A DNA stretch of 64,000 nucleotides from CAZCDS01 sp964497585 (GCA_964497585.1 CAZCDS010000020.1:1-64000), one strand, 5' to 3'. Positions 8,785-17,601 are shown, counted from the first letter of the stretch. Notes: generated by a model from the letters alone, not told the origin. Numbers and translations are program-made.

Positions 8785-10695
8785 ATGGAAAGAATGTTTA
8801 GTAAGCTGACTTTGGGTAAGGTGGAGCTTGTCAATCGGTTCGTTTTTCCGCCCATAAAGACAGGCTACGGAAATCCGCAGGGAACAGTGACGACGCGCCA
8901 TGAGCTCTTTTACCGAAGGATCTCGAGAAATGGTCCGGGATTGGTGATCCTGGAGCCCGTTTCTGTGTCTCCGGAAGGCAAGGAGCATCCCGAGCAGCTC
9001 TGCGTCCATCTTCCGGAGAGCACTTCAGAGCTGGCAAAAATCGCCGAGGTTGTGCATGCGGAAGACCGCCTGGCATGTCTCCACGTGAGCCACGCGGGTG
9101 CAGCGGCTAATCCCAAAGCCAGTGGAGCCCCTCCTAAGGCTCCCTCTCCTGTCACATGCCCTTCGAGCGGTCAGGTTTCCGAGGCGCTGAGCGATGAGGA
9201 GATAGAGATTATTGTCGCGTCTTTCCATTCAGCAGCCGAAAAGGCAAAAGCCACGGGATTCGACGTGATCGAAATTCAGGGAGGCCACGGGTACCTTGTT
9301 TCTCAATTCCTGAACGGGAAGATTAACAAGAGGAGCGATCTCTACGGCAAAGACCGAACCCTCTTTGCCAGGCGCGTCCTTTCGGCTGTGCGCGAGGGTG
9401 CCCCCGACATTCCACTTGTGCTCCGCATTTCAGGGAATGAAATGTCCCCCGACCATGGAATCGAGCCGGAAGACCTTCAGTCTCTCATTGAGCTGGCCCG
9501 CGAAACCGGTGTGGCTGCCGTGCATGTGGGTATGGGGAACCTTTGTTTCAGCCCACCCTGGTATTTTCACCACATGAGTCTACCGGAAAAGCCTCAAATC
9601 GATGCAGTCTCCCGGATTCGTGATCAGACTTCACTGCCTCTTATTGTTGCGGGAAGAATGGGTGACAGGAATAAAATAGTTGAGTTCCTCAACGACGGGT
9701 TTGCAGACCTCGTGGCCGTCGGAAGGCCCCTCATTGCAGATCCTGATCTTCTAGAGAAATGGCGCGAGGGGAAGGACGATGAAGTGAGCCACTGTGGCTA
9801 CTGTTTGCAGGGATGCCTGCATCGCGTCAGGAGCGGGGAGGGTTTAGGGTGCAACCTCAACCCCGAGATCAGTGAACCGGAGTTGGGACAAACCAGCAAT
9901 CCGCTGAAGATCCTGGTGGCAGGCGGAGGCCCTGCAGGGATGAGCGCGGCGCTCTATCTGACAAGACGCGGCCACCAGGTAACGCTGGCGGAGATGAAGG
10001 ATCACCTTGGGGGCCAGTTTGCTCTCGCATGGCAGGCCCCCGGCAAAGCGCGCATGAAGAAGACTTTGGATTCGCTGGAGCACGCTGTAAAGAGTAGCGG
10101 CGCTTCAATCCTTCTGCAAACGCCCGTCGACGCCGCGCTTGTAAATGACATCCGGCCGGACTTGCTCGTCTGGGCAACCGGAGGCATGCAAAACGTACCG
10201 GACATTTCAGGATTGCAGAATCAGTGGACCCTGACTTCTCTCGACTATTTCCGGGGGGATAAAGAGGTGCATGGCCCCAGGGTTCTGGTCATCGGGGCAG
10301 GGAGAACCGGGGTTGAGATCGCGGAGAAGTTGGGCGTGGAAGGCTACAATGTGGTTGCCACAAAGCGGGCCGACCCTATCGGAAGTCATATGGAAATGAT
10401 CACGCGAAATCTCGCCCTCAGAAGGATAGCCCAATTACCCAACGTGACCCTAATGCCTCACACAGTCGTGAAAGAATTCAAGGCCGAAAGCGTTGAGGTA
10501 CAAAAGGATGGGGAAGAGATTTCTCTGGAACCGTTCCAGGCGGTCATCCTGGCTTCCGGACTCCGTTCCTCCGAGGGGCCGGACGAAGCGATCAGCAGTG
10601 CCGTTTCAAGAGTTGAGATCATCGGAGACGCTCTGGATGTGAAAGACATCTACAGTGCAACACAGGCGGGCTACCAGCTTGCTCGCAACTACTGA
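8785..10695 (+). CDS. FadH-like NADH:flavin oxidoreductase (2,4-dienoyl-CoA reductase/OYE family)
   Basis: The 636-residue enzyme combines three domains. An N-terminal FMN TIM barrel (about 1-330) carries the active-site loop GFDVIEIQGGHGYLVSQFLN and the phosphate-site AVGRPLIADPDL. A [4Fe-4S] segment follows (CGYCLQGCLHRVRSGEGLGC, about 345-365). The C-terminal FAD/NAD(P) disulfide-reductase-like half has GGGPAGMSAALYL and VIGAGRTGVEIAEKL. This is the layout of 2,4-dienoyl-CoA reductase, trimethylamine dehydrogenase and related enone reductases. The start ATG at 8785 has AAAGG six bases upstream and gives the family N-terminus MFSKLTLGKVEL; an ATG at 8761 is less likely. The substrate is unknown. 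It is the main catalytic gene of the series behind the sigma-54 promoter. Confidence 0.92.
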   Translation: MERMFSKLTLGKVELVNRFVFPPIKTGYGNPQGTVTTRHELFYRRISRNGPGLVILEPVSVSPEGKEHPEQLCVHLPESTSELAKIAEVVHAEDRLACLHVSHAGAAANPKASGAPPKAPSPVTCPSSGQVSEALSDEEIEIIVASFHSAAEKAKATGFDVIEIQGGHGYLVSQFLNGKINKRSDLYGKDRTLFARRVLSAVREGAPDIPLVLRISGNEMSPDHGIEPEDLQSLIELARETGVAAVHVGMGNLCFSPPWYFHHMSLPEKPQIDAVSRIRDQTSLPLIVAGRMGDRNKIVEFLNDGFADLVAVGRPLIADPDLLEKWREGKDDEVSHCGYCLQGCLHRVRSGEGLGCNLNPEISEPELGQTSNPLKILVAGGGPAGMSAALYLTRRGHQVTLAEMKDHLGGQFALAWQAPGKARMKKTLDSLEHAVKSSGASILLQTPVDAALVNDIRPDLLVWATGGMQNVPDISGLQNQWTLTSLDYFRGDKEVHGPRVLVIGAGRTGVEIAEKLGVEGYNVVATKRADPIGSHMEMITRNLALRRIAQLPNVTLMPHTVVKEFKAESVEVQKDGEEISLEPFQAVILASGLRSSEGPDEAISSAVSRVEIIGDALDVKDIYSATQAGYQLARNY

Positions 10696-10793
10696 GCATG
10701 GTGGCGTAGCGGAAAAGATGAAGACACTGGTGAGCAAGCAGCCCTGTGACTCGTGGAACTTAGAGTTCTCGGATCACGGAAAGGAGCTTGGCC

Positions 10794-11321
10794 ATGAAAT
10801 ACAAATACGTGAATGGCCCGGTTTTTTGCCGTTATGCTGGTACTCCTCCGATCATCAATTCGAAGCTTGCCCAGGAGTACGGCATCGAAGCGGCCTCCTT
10901 CGTGGAGTTGGAACAAGGGCGGAATGTGAAGGTGAGAATGGTCCTGGAAAACCGTACGCAGAGAATGACCTGTCACGCAAAGGTCGCTTGGGTAAAACGG
11001 GATGAGGAGGCAGGCGGCGCATTTGACGAACGTTGGGTCGTCGGTCTGAACTCCCTCTCATTGACCGACGATGAATTTGAAGTACTCCTGACCAACTTCG
11101 TGGAAGAGCCGGAATCGCCGCTCGAATTGCGCGAGCGCTTGCGTGACGCAGCGAGCGAGATTTCGCCCCTAGCGTTTCCAGGAAGAGAAGAACAAGTGCT
11201 AAGGATAAAGGCAGTAACTATGCCGGTGAGTCTGATCGACGAGATCGATGCCAAGAGAGGCGACGTTCAATTTTCGGAATTTGTCAGGAAAGCTGTGAAG
11301 AATTACCTGGAAGATCGATGA
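10794..11321 (+). CDS. PilZ-like domain fused to a ribbon-helix-helix (CopG/Arc-type) domain
   Basis: The 175-residue protein has an N-terminal beta-rich part (about 20-105) in which CHAKVAWVKRDEEAGG and WVVGLNSLSLTDDEFEVL resemble the last strands of PilZ domains. The c-di-GMP motifs RxxxR and DxSxxG are not clearly kept. After an Asp/Glu/Arg-rich linker, the last 40 residues (VTMPVSLIDEIDAKRG, then FSEFVRKAVKNYLED) match a ribbon-helix-helix DNA-binding domain. AAGGAG seven bases upstream supports the ATG at 10794 over the TTG at 10788. It sits within the plus-strand series and may autoregulate it. Ligand and DNA target are unknown. Confidence 0.65.
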   Translation: MKYKYVNGPVFCRYAGTPPIINSKLAQEYGIEAASFVELEQGRNVKVRMVLENRTQRMTCHAKVAWVKRDEEAGGAFDERWVVGLNSLSLTDDEFEVLLTNFVEEPESPLELRERLRDAASEISPLAFPGREEQVLRIKAVTMPVSLIDEIDAKRGDVQFSEFVRKAVKNYLEDR

Positions 11322-11454
11322 TTCATGATGGGCAATCACCTTAAAATGTGGCCCGGTTTGATTCCTGCACAACTTCACTCGCGGGCCAGGTTCGCGCGAA
11401 GGTGCGGTCTCGTGGGTCCTGAAATAATTCTATGCTCAAAGAGGAGACCAACAT

Positions 11455-12099
11455 ATGGGTGAAACATCTTTTTCAGATTCGGTCGTGGTTTCCTGCGGCA
11501 CCTTGAGCCTGGAGCTGAACCATCTCAGAGAGGCCGGTTTCCTGGATGCGCGTGAGATACTCTACTCAACACCCGGACTCCACCAGGACTGCCAGGAGTT
11601 GGAACGTCAGTTGCTTCAGAGAATAGAAAAAGCCAAAGCAATGTCGGATAAGGTCATCGTAGTCTATGGCGGCAAGTTCTGTTACGTGAACGTGAACGAC
11701 CCCACGCGCAGCATGGAGAAGATCATCAGTGAACAGGGGCCCACGGTAACGAGAATCGAGGCTACGCACTGCATGGACATGATCGCAAGTGAAGCGGAGC
11801 GCGAAGAAATCGCCAAGGGTGAGGCAATCTGGTGGATGACGCCCGGATGGATCAGGTTTCGACATCAGGTGTTCAAGGGCTGGGACAAGGGAATTGCCAA
11901 CGAGAACTTCCCAAGGCATACGGGCGGCGCAGTTGTTTTGGATGGCATCGGGTACCTTGACGGCTACATCGAGGAGCATCCTGAAGAGCTTTTGGAATAC
12001 TCCGATTGGATGGGGATTCCGATCCAGGGCCATACGGTTAGGCTTGACCGACTCAAGTCACTGCTCGTGGACGCGCTCAATCGTCTGAAACGTCAATAG
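11455..12099 (+). CDS. DUF1638 family protein
   Basis: The 214-residue protein matches the DUF1638 pattern: an N-terminal VVSCGTLSLELNHLRE strand-turn, KVIVVYGGKFCYVN, ATHCMDMIASEAEREEI, and the late segments WWMTPGWIRFRH and VVLDGIGYLDGYIEEHPEEL. Members are common in methanogens and methylotrophic or acetogenic anaerobes beside corrinoid-dependent methyl transfer genes, but no biochemical function is established to my knowledge. The conserved Cys/His residues (CYVN, THCMD) hint at metal or cofactor binding. A good ribosome site, AGAGGAG, precedes the ATG. The next gene starts 25 bases downstream, so the two are probably co-transcribed. Confidence 0.85.
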   Translation: MGETSFSDSVVVSCGTLSLELNHLREAGFLDAREILYSTPGLHQDCQELERQLLQRIEKAKAMSDKVIVVYGGKFCYVNVNDPTRSMEKIISEQGPTVTRIEATHCMDMIASEAEREEIAKGEAIWWMTPGWIRFRHQVFKGWDKGIANENFPRHTGGAVVLDGIGYLDGYIEEHPEELLEYSDWMGIPIQGHTVRLDRLKSLLVDALNRLKRQ

Positions 12100-12124
12100 A
12101 TGAGATCAAAAGGAGGTTGATAAG

Positions 12125-12355
12125 ATGCCCAGAGGTGACGGAACAGGGCCACAGGGAAAAGGACCCGGAACCGGGAGAGGCATGGGAGGAGGCCGTGGCG
12201 GAGGCCGCGGCGGAGGCCGCGGAGGAGGTCGCGGGGCAGGCCAAGGCGGGAACTGCATATGCCCCAACTGTGGTGAGAGACTGCCTCATCAGGCGGGAAA
12301 ACCCTGTTTCGAGTTGAAATGTCCCAAGTGTGAGACGCCCATGGCACGAGAGTGA
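12125..12355 (+). CDS. Small glycine-rich protein with C-terminal zinc ribbon
   Basis: This 76-residue protein starts MPRGDGTGPQGKGPGTGRG, a motif widely seen in small anaerobe proteins linked to NifB/NifX-like and DUF5320 proteins. It continues with five GGGRG-type repeats and closes with a four-Cys zinc ribbon (CPNCGE, then CPKCE). AAAAGGAGG stands upstream at a good distance. The low-complexity middle is encoded by GGAGG-CCGNGGC-like repeats. It is probably a metal- or nucleic-acid-binding accessory protein, and it ends the series that starts at 7825. No function can be assigned. Confidence 0.75.
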   Translation: MPRGDGTGPQGKGPGTGRGMGGGRGGGRGGGRGGGRGAGQGGNCICPNCGERLPHQAGKPCFELKCPKCETPMARE

Positions 12356-12918
12356 ACCCCGGGGCCTGAATGAGAGCCGCTCTGTCGCGCAACTCCATGA
12401 GATCGTATGCCAGGGTCCTTTCCCTTGTAGTCGGTACTGGGTTATAATCGGATATAAAGGAATCCAGTGGAGGTGACGAGCAGAGGGGCATCGCGTTGAA
12501 GCCGATCCGTAGCTATTCGGAAATTGTAAAAAGAGAGGAGGCTGTCGCGCGCGTATGAACGCACCGCGGACACGTTTTGATGGGCGAAAAGCCTAGGGTC
12601 CCGCATATCAACTCCGATCTTGCATGAACGCAAAGGATCGAGATTCACTCCTCCGTTCGGCCTGCCCCCTAAGTATATGACATGTTGCTGGATTGTCGAG
12701 ATTTCACTCTGTCACCCACGAGCGGGGGGCAGTACCATGGGATGCTGCCGCGAGAGAGAGATGAAGGGAGGCGGACCTATCAGCCCCGAGGAGGCCTCTC
12801 CAAGTCACGGGCCGGATTGTGAGCATCTGAGGGCCTCCTCAGGGGGTATCGACCAAAGAGCAACTCCCGGCGTTCCCGGTAACATTGATGTTTTGGCCAT
12901 TTGCCGGAGGAGCCCAAC
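12356..12918. other. Intergenic stretch, nothing recognised
   Basis: About 560 bases separate the zinc-ribbon gene and the DisA_N-like gene. Short open frames lack ribosome sites and family resemblance. The ribosome site of the next gene (GGAGGAG near 12906) lies at its right end. Confidence 0.5.
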
Positions 12919-14385
12919 ATGAACGACTCGATGCCTGAGCTGGTGGTTGAAACGGATTTCCACCTCGCGGTGTTTCATTTGCTCAGAGGTGTGCAGCAAG
13001 GGCTTTCACGGTTTTCGGGGCAAAGCCGCGTAGCACTTGTTATGGCCGTTGAGAAGGATGATCCTCTGAGTGTTTGGGATCCACAGGATCTTCTCCAGGA
13101 GCACCAACGAGAGATTTTCGACTACTACATCCGGAGATCCGCCTGGACACAAAACCTCATACGCGTTGATGACTCGCCAAGTGATTCGGGCAAGTCTGTG
13201 GGATGCGCTAGACTCCCAGGTATCATAGGAGTGGGGTACAGTTCCGCAGGATTATACTACCAAGCCTGGTTTGCGGAGCATCATCCGAGGGCACCGGGAT
13301 CGGGAGTGATCGACCGTTGGCTCAAGCATGCCGCCTATGTTCTGTCGTGTGAACCTTTCCGCTGGGGACGACCGCGCATTCATCCCCGTACTCTCGGTAC
13401 TGCCCTGGAATGGTATACGCTGCAAGCCATCCAAGGTTATTTGGAGTCTGAACTCTCCGCTATGGTGGGCAGAAGTACTCGACTATCTATCGATGACATT
13501 CTCAGCGATATCGCCGGAATATCGACAACATACGAAGAGGGACGAAGGGCAAGCGGGAAACTCGTGATTGTGGAAGAAGAGTTATTGCCAAATTTCAATT
13601 TCCTCGCGAACTTTCCCCAAAGTGATACGCTGAGATTAGGCAACTGGAAACACACTCGTAAACTGCTTTCAACCGTTCAGGACACTCCCCTGGGATTGGT
13701 TACCGATGGTCGCAGAATAGTAGGGATATCCGGCGGGAAACTTCCGGACTATGCACTTTCCGTTGAGTTCAAAAGCGGGAGAGGGGAAATCTCTTTGAAC
13801 AAGGTCCCGGTCTGTACTGTGTCTGATGGACGGTTCTATTCATCCCGGCTTACGCCAAATCTGGAAGCTCTAGGCACCGCCTTGAACCGGATTGGTTTGC
13901 GAGCGACGGCCACAAAAAGGTTGCTGGCCATTGTGTCTCGAATAGCTGAGACAGCCATTCAAGAAAGGCATGGCTGTACGCTGGTGATAGACCCGACAAA
14001 GAACCCACGGGATCTTGGTGGGCAGAGGTTGGAACCGGCGATCGATTTGAAACTGGCCAAAACAATGAGATTGGCCTTCTCTATGGCCAAGGTCGACGGA
14101 GCTCTTCACATAGACGTTCGAGGCTTCCTCCATGCATTTGGTTGCATCTTGGAGGGCTCGTCCGTTCACAATGAGGACCACTCTCGGGGTGCACGATTCA
14201 ACTCAGCGCTGAGATTCTCGGCAGTGAATGAGAATCTCATACCGGTGGTGATTTCCGAAGACAGGCACCTGTTCGTTTTCCTGCACGGTATCCATCTGAC
14301 CGAGCCATCGGTCTATCCGCCGATTGCGGAAATTGAGGCCAAACCGACCCCGCTCCGGGATTGGTTGGGACCTTATAACGCGTGA
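12919..14385 (+). CDS. Protein with C-terminal DisA_N (diadenylate cyclase)-like domain
   Basis: The 488-residue protein carries at its end the two signature regions of DisA_N domains. The first is an AKVDGALHID strand with the DGA motif (about 391-400). The second is SRGARFNSALRFSAV followed by VVISEDRHLFVF (about 421-455). In active cyclases the second motif reads G(T/A)RHR; here it is GARFN, so the catalytic His is gone, and the protein may be a nucleotide sensor of the DACN type rather than a c-di-AMP synthase. The 350-residue N-terminal part is unfamiliar and has no membrane segment. The start ATG at 12919 follows GGAGGAG; an in-frame start at 12901 would overlap that site. Confidence 0.6.
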   Translation: MNDSMPELVVETDFHLAVFHLLRGVQQGLSRFSGQSRVALVMAVEKDDPLSVWDPQDLLQEHQREIFDYYIRRSAWTQNLIRVDDSPSDSGKSVGCARLPGIIGVGYSSAGLYYQAWFAEHHPRAPGSGVIDRWLKHAAYVLSCEPFRWGRPRIHPRTLGTALEWYTLQAIQGYLESELSAMVGRSTRLSIDDILSDIAGISTTYEEGRRASGKLVIVEEELLPNFNFLANFPQSDTLRLGNWKHTRKLLSTVQDTPLGLVTDGRRIVGISGGKLPDYALSVEFKSGRGEISLNKVPVCTVSDGRFYSSRLTPNLEALGTALNRIGLRATATKRLLAIVSRIAETAIQERHGCTLVIDPTKNPRDLGGQRLEPAIDLKLAKTMRLAFSMAKVDGALHIDVRGFLHAFGCILEGSSVHNEDHSRGARFNSALRFSAVNENLIPVVISEDRHLFVFLHGIHLTEPSVYPPIAEIEAKPTPLRDWLGPYNA

Positions 14386-14564
14386 TTCCGGGATGTTGCG
14401 TGCTTTTCAGGATCCTTCCGTCCTACGCCCCAGGAACAGCTGGTCGGGACACGATGAGGGGCTGAGTTGTCGATCGCCAATGTTTGTGGTACGTACTCCC
14501 CGAAGCCGATTGGGGTACCGTGAGATCGGCCGTGACCGTCGCTGAACCCGGATGAGGGGCTCCG

Positions 14565-15002
14565 ATGTCTCGAACCTCGAGCAGACTTATGAGAAGTCTC
14601 GCCAACGCCCGAGATCAGGTGACGACGGACAAGACGAATCAACTAGGAACCGGAACCCGATTCGAGGCAAGCGTCTGGATCGATCAGGTGACGGCCGAGG
14701 TCTCCGTGGACGAGGTTGTCCAAGGTGTCGGTCACGTGGAGAAATTCTCCCTCGAAGGAAGATGGGCCTCGCACGTGCGTAAGGACAGTTTCCAGCTCGG
14801 CAGACTTTACGACAAAGTCTGGGGCGACCATGAAAGACCGTACGGTTTCTTCTCCGTTACTGCAAAGGCGCTCGACGGACAGATCACAGGGAAACCGGAG
14901 ATCGAGGTAATAGTCGAGGACGCGGGTTCGGAGCCAAAGGACTTTGCGCTGGAACACGCTAATACCCTGATCAGAAGCACAATCCTGGAGTTCGTCGGCT
15001 AA
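14565..15002 (+). CDS. Hypothetical protein, 145 aa
   Basis: I do not recognise this protein. It is soluble and acidic in its second half, with alternating beta-type stretches (EVSVDEVVQGVGHVEKFSLE, then RPYGFFSVTAKAL and IEVIVEDAG) and a helical end. GAGGGG sits seven bases before the ATG. It follows the DisA_N-like gene by 179 bases on the same strand and could be co-transcribed. Codon use looks like that of its neighbours. Confidence 0.6.
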   Translation: MSRTSSRLMRSLANARDQVTTDKTNQLGTGTRFEASVWIDQVTAEVSVDEVVQGVGHVEKFSLEGRWASHVRKDSFQLGRLYDKVWGDHERPYGFFSVTAKALDGQITGKPEIEVIVEDAGSEPKDFALEHANTLIRSTILEFVG

Positions 15003-15365
15003 GATCCCCTGAGTTAATCGATTCCCGGAACCATGGAGAATCGGTTCTCCGAATGGCAAATCGTTCTTGCCGTGACGAGTCCGTGTGATACTCTATCGCA
15101 TGTCTCTCACGCCTTGTCCTGCCAGCCCGGGATCAGAAGGTGCTCCTAAATGTTTTCGACAAGGGTGCCTCCTGGGACTTCGGTCACTGAACGTGGATTC
15201 AGGGTCGGAGCATTTTCCCGCGCGAACGATTTCTCGGATTGGTGGCAGCCTCTCGTGCGGTCACCCAAGGCATCATGAAACGAGTCGCCGGGATCGATTG
15301 AACGGATAGGTGGCTGCCACAAGACGAGCCGTGTTCCACCCCTGTGTGGTGGACGTCGGCCGGTT
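15003..15365. other. Intergenic stretch with a small hairpin
   Basis: About 360 bases with no convincing gene. GGAGAA-TCGG-TTCTCC at 15035-15050 can form a 6-bp stem just after the preceding stop, but no T-run follows, so a terminator is uncertain. Confidence 0.4.
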
Positions 15366-16151
15366 ATGATCGGACTTAGCATGGTCTTTTTCGGGACGCA
15401 GAACCTCACCATAAGCTTCGGCGGGCTCATGGCTCTATCCGATGTGAGCATCGAGGTCGCACGCAATTCCCTTTCCGCGGTAATCGGGCCCAACGGCGCC
15501 GGCAAGACCACGCTGTTCAACTGCATAAGCGGGATCTATCGGCCTCAACGAGGCCGCATTCTCTTCAAGGATAGGGAAGTCCAGGGAATGAGTCCGGACA
15601 GAATCGCCCGCCTCGGGATCGCGAGGACCTTCCAGAATATCGAGCTGTTTGCCCATATGACGACCATGGACAATCTCATGCTCGGCCGTCACAATTTCCT
15701 CAAGACCGGTCTGTTTTCCGGCGCGCTCTTCTTCCATGCACGAGCCAAGGCGGCCCGGGACGAAATCGAGAACCGGGACAGGGTGGAACAAATTATTGAC
15801 TTCCTGGATCTTCAGTCAGCTCGCAATGAATTCGTTTCAAATCTCCCGTACGGAACCCAAAAGAAAGTGGAGCTGGGAAGGGCTCTGGCCCTGGAACCGG
15901 AACTGCTCCTGCTCGACGAGCCCTCTTCGGGCATGAACCTCGAGGAAAAACAGGACCTTATGATTTGGCTCAAGGACATTCAAGAGGAGTTCGGTATCAC
16001 ATGCCTCCTCATCGAGCATGACATGAAACTGGTGATGGACATTTCGGAAAAGATCACCGTTCTCAACTACGGTCGCAAGATAGCCGAAGGGAAACCCGAG
16101 GAAATACAAAACGACCCAGAAGTCCTTGAAGCATATCTCGGAGAGAACTGA
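15366..16151 (+). CDS. livG: Branched-chain amino acid-type ABC transporter ATPase (LivG-like)
   Basis: The 261-residue ATPase has Walker A GPNGAGKTT, the LivG-type Q-loop FQNIELF, the signature LPYGTQKKVELGRALALEPE, Walker B LLLLDEPSSGMN and H-loop IEHDM. Length and the inserted helix after the Q-loop (LKTGLFSGALFF) are typical for LivG. The start is either the ATG at 15366 or the one at 15381 (MVFFGTQNL); neither has a strong ribosome site. The LivF-like gene follows after two bases. LivH, LivM and the binding protein are absent from the neighbourhood, so this ATPase pair must serve permeases encoded elsewhere or be a relic. Confidence 0.9.
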   Translation: MIGLSMVFFGTQNLTISFGGLMALSDVSIEVARNSLSAVIGPNGAGKTTLFNCISGIYRPQRGRILFKDREVQGMSPDRIARLGIARTFQNIELFAHMTTMDNLMLGRHNFLKTGLFSGALFFHARAKAARDEIENRDRVEQIIDFLDLQSARNEFVSNLPYGTQKKVELGRALALEPELLLLDEPSSGMNLEEKQDLMIWLKDIQEEFGITCLLIEHDMKLVMDISEKITVLNYGRKIAEGKPEEIQNDPEVLEAYLGEN

Positions 16152-16153
16152 CC

Positions 16154-16921
16154 GTGCTGAAAATCAACAACATTGAGACTCTGTACGGAATGGTCTACGC
16201 GCTCAGAGGGGTATCGCTCGAAGTCCCCGAAGGAAAGATCATTACCATCCTCGGCCCCAACGGAGCGGGCAAGACAACCCTGCTCAAAACCGTTGTCGGG
16301 CTCCTGGAAGACCAGCCGGACAAGGGTACGATCGAGTTCCTCGGCAAACGCATCGACCATGAAGAGGTCGAAGAAATTGTCCGCATGGGGATCTCGTTCG
16401 TTCCCGAGGGCCGTGACATCTTTGAGGAGTTAACGGTGCGAGAAAACCTCCTCATGGGCGCATACCCCCGCGGAAACGGAGCCGCGGTGAACGAGGATTT
16501 TGGCCGCGTGTACGAGTTGTTTCCCGTCCTGAAGGAACGGGATCGCCAATGGGCCGGGACCCTTTCGGGCGGTGAACAACAGATGCTTGCGATCGGGCGG
16601 GCGCTCATGGCGCGGCCGAGACTGCTCTTCCTCGACGAGCCCTCGCTGGGCCTTGCCCCGGTCATGGTCAAACGCATATTTGATGTGGTTCTCGAGATCA
16701 ACCGGAGAGAGGTAACGATACTGCTCGTCGAGCAGAATGCGCGCATGGCTCTGAATGTGGCCGATTACGGCCTCGTCATGGAGAACGGTCGATTTGTCCT
16801 CGCCGGCACGCCGGCAGAATTGATGGAAGATGAAGACGTCAAGGAATTCTACCTGGGGATACGGTCCGAAGTTTCGGTGAAAGGATACCAGCGGTACAAA
16901 AGAAAGAAACGGTGGCGGTGA
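16154..16921 (+). CDS. livF: Branched-chain amino acid-type ABC transporter ATPase (LivF-like)
   Basis: The 255-residue second ATPase starts at a GTG two bases after the livG stop and reads MLKINNIETLYGMVYALRG. It has Walker A GPNGAGKTT, the LivF-type FVPEGRDIFEELTVRENL, signature LSGGEQQMLAIGRALMARP, Walker B LLFLDEPSLGLAP and H-loop VEQNA. It forms the usual heterodimer with LivG. The C-terminal tail is unusually basic (YQRYKRKKRWR), a slight extension of the family end. Transcription is clearly joined to livG. Confidence 0.9.
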   Translation: MLKINNIETLYGMVYALRGVSLEVPEGKIITILGPNGAGKTTLLKTVVGLLEDQPDKGTIEFLGKRIDHEEVEEIVRMGISFVPEGRDIFEELTVRENLLMGAYPRGNGAAVNEDFGRVYELFPVLKERDRQWAGTLSGGEQQMLAIGRALMARPRLLFLDEPSLGLAPVMVKRIFDVVLEINRREVTILLVEQNARMALNVADYGLVMENGRFVLAGTPAELMEDEDVKEFYLGIRSEVSVKGYQRYKRKKRWR

Positions 16922-17136
16922 AACCTCGTCGGAGAAGAGGACCGACCCGGCCGCCACAGAAGAAAGGGTGGAGGAAGGCCCTGTTGCGACCGACATTGAA
17001 ATTCGCGTGCGGAGGGGCATTGCAAGCCGCATCCAGACGGCACAACGTTTGCCCTTTCCCATGGGTGGCTGTGGAGCGCCTGACAACATACCTTCGATGA
17101 GGAATGATAGCCGGACGGATCACCGGGAGGGACCCA

Positions 17137-17448
17137 ATGGCCTTTTGGAATCTTGACGATATGGGGCTTGAAGAATTCAGACCCGGGATAATGAGCAAGG
17201 CGGAAATCGGGAAGAACCTCATTATGGTGTGTATGGAGATAGCTCCCGCCATGGAAGACTCCGGTCATGAGCACCCCTTCGATCAGTGCGGAATCGTTCT
17301 CGAGGGGCGCATCGAAATGTTCGTTGAAGAGGACCGACGGACGCTTTCCGCGAACCAGTGTTACTTCATTCCGTCGGGCAAGCGACACGGATGGAAGACC
17401 TTCGACATCGTGGCGAAGGTGCTCGATGTCTCGCTCAAGCAGGGCTGA
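17137..17448 (+). CDS. Cupin-domain protein
   Basis: This 103-residue single-domain cupin keeps metal-ligand motif 1 (GHEHPFDQCGIVLEGRIEM, supplying two His and probably Gln/Glu) and motif 2 (FIPSGKRHGWK, with the last His). GGGAGG five bases ahead supports the ATG at 17137 over one at 17104. Small cupins of this kind bind a divalent metal and act as sensors, isomerases or dioxygenases; nothing here decides which. It follows the livGF pair by 215 bases on the same strand and ends before a strong bidirectional terminator. Confidence 0.8.
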   Translation: MAFWNLDDMGLEEFRPGIMSKAEIGKNLIMVCMEIAPAMEDSGHEHPFDQCGIVLEGRIEMFVEEDRRTLSANQCYFIPSGKRHGWKTFDIVAKVLDVSLKQG

Positions 17449-17498
17449 TACCAACTTGCACGCGTAGAAACGCACAAGGGGGAAGATAAGAGGCTCTC

Positions 17499-17559
17499 AC
17501 CGCGGAGGCACGAAGGAACAGAGACCGGAGGGTAGATTTCTTCTCTGTGCTTCCGTGGT
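17499..17559. repeat. Degenerate intergenic inverted repeat
   Basis: The arms ACCGCGGAGGCAC (17499-17511) and GTGCTTCCGTGGT (17547-17559) pair with three mismatched or wobble positions. An inner ACAGAGA/TCTCTGT pair strengthens the stem. The wording CACCGCGGAGGCAC...CTCTGTG resembles a dispersed intergenic repeat seen in many Deltaproteobacteria and other phyla; that resemblance is from memory. Confidence 0.45.
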
Positions 17560-17601
17560 TCGAATCTCTTCGCCGCCGGATCCGAGCGGTAATCTCCTGC
17601 T

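Noticed and set aside
12620..12922. Plus-strand frame ahead of the DisA_N-like gene
   Set aside because: It overlaps the ribosome site of that gene and has no family-like sequence.
17551..17580. GGTTCGAATC, the T-loop consensus of a tRNA
   Set aside because: No acceptor, D-arm or anticodon arm can be built around it; it belongs to the intergenic repeat next to the terminator.
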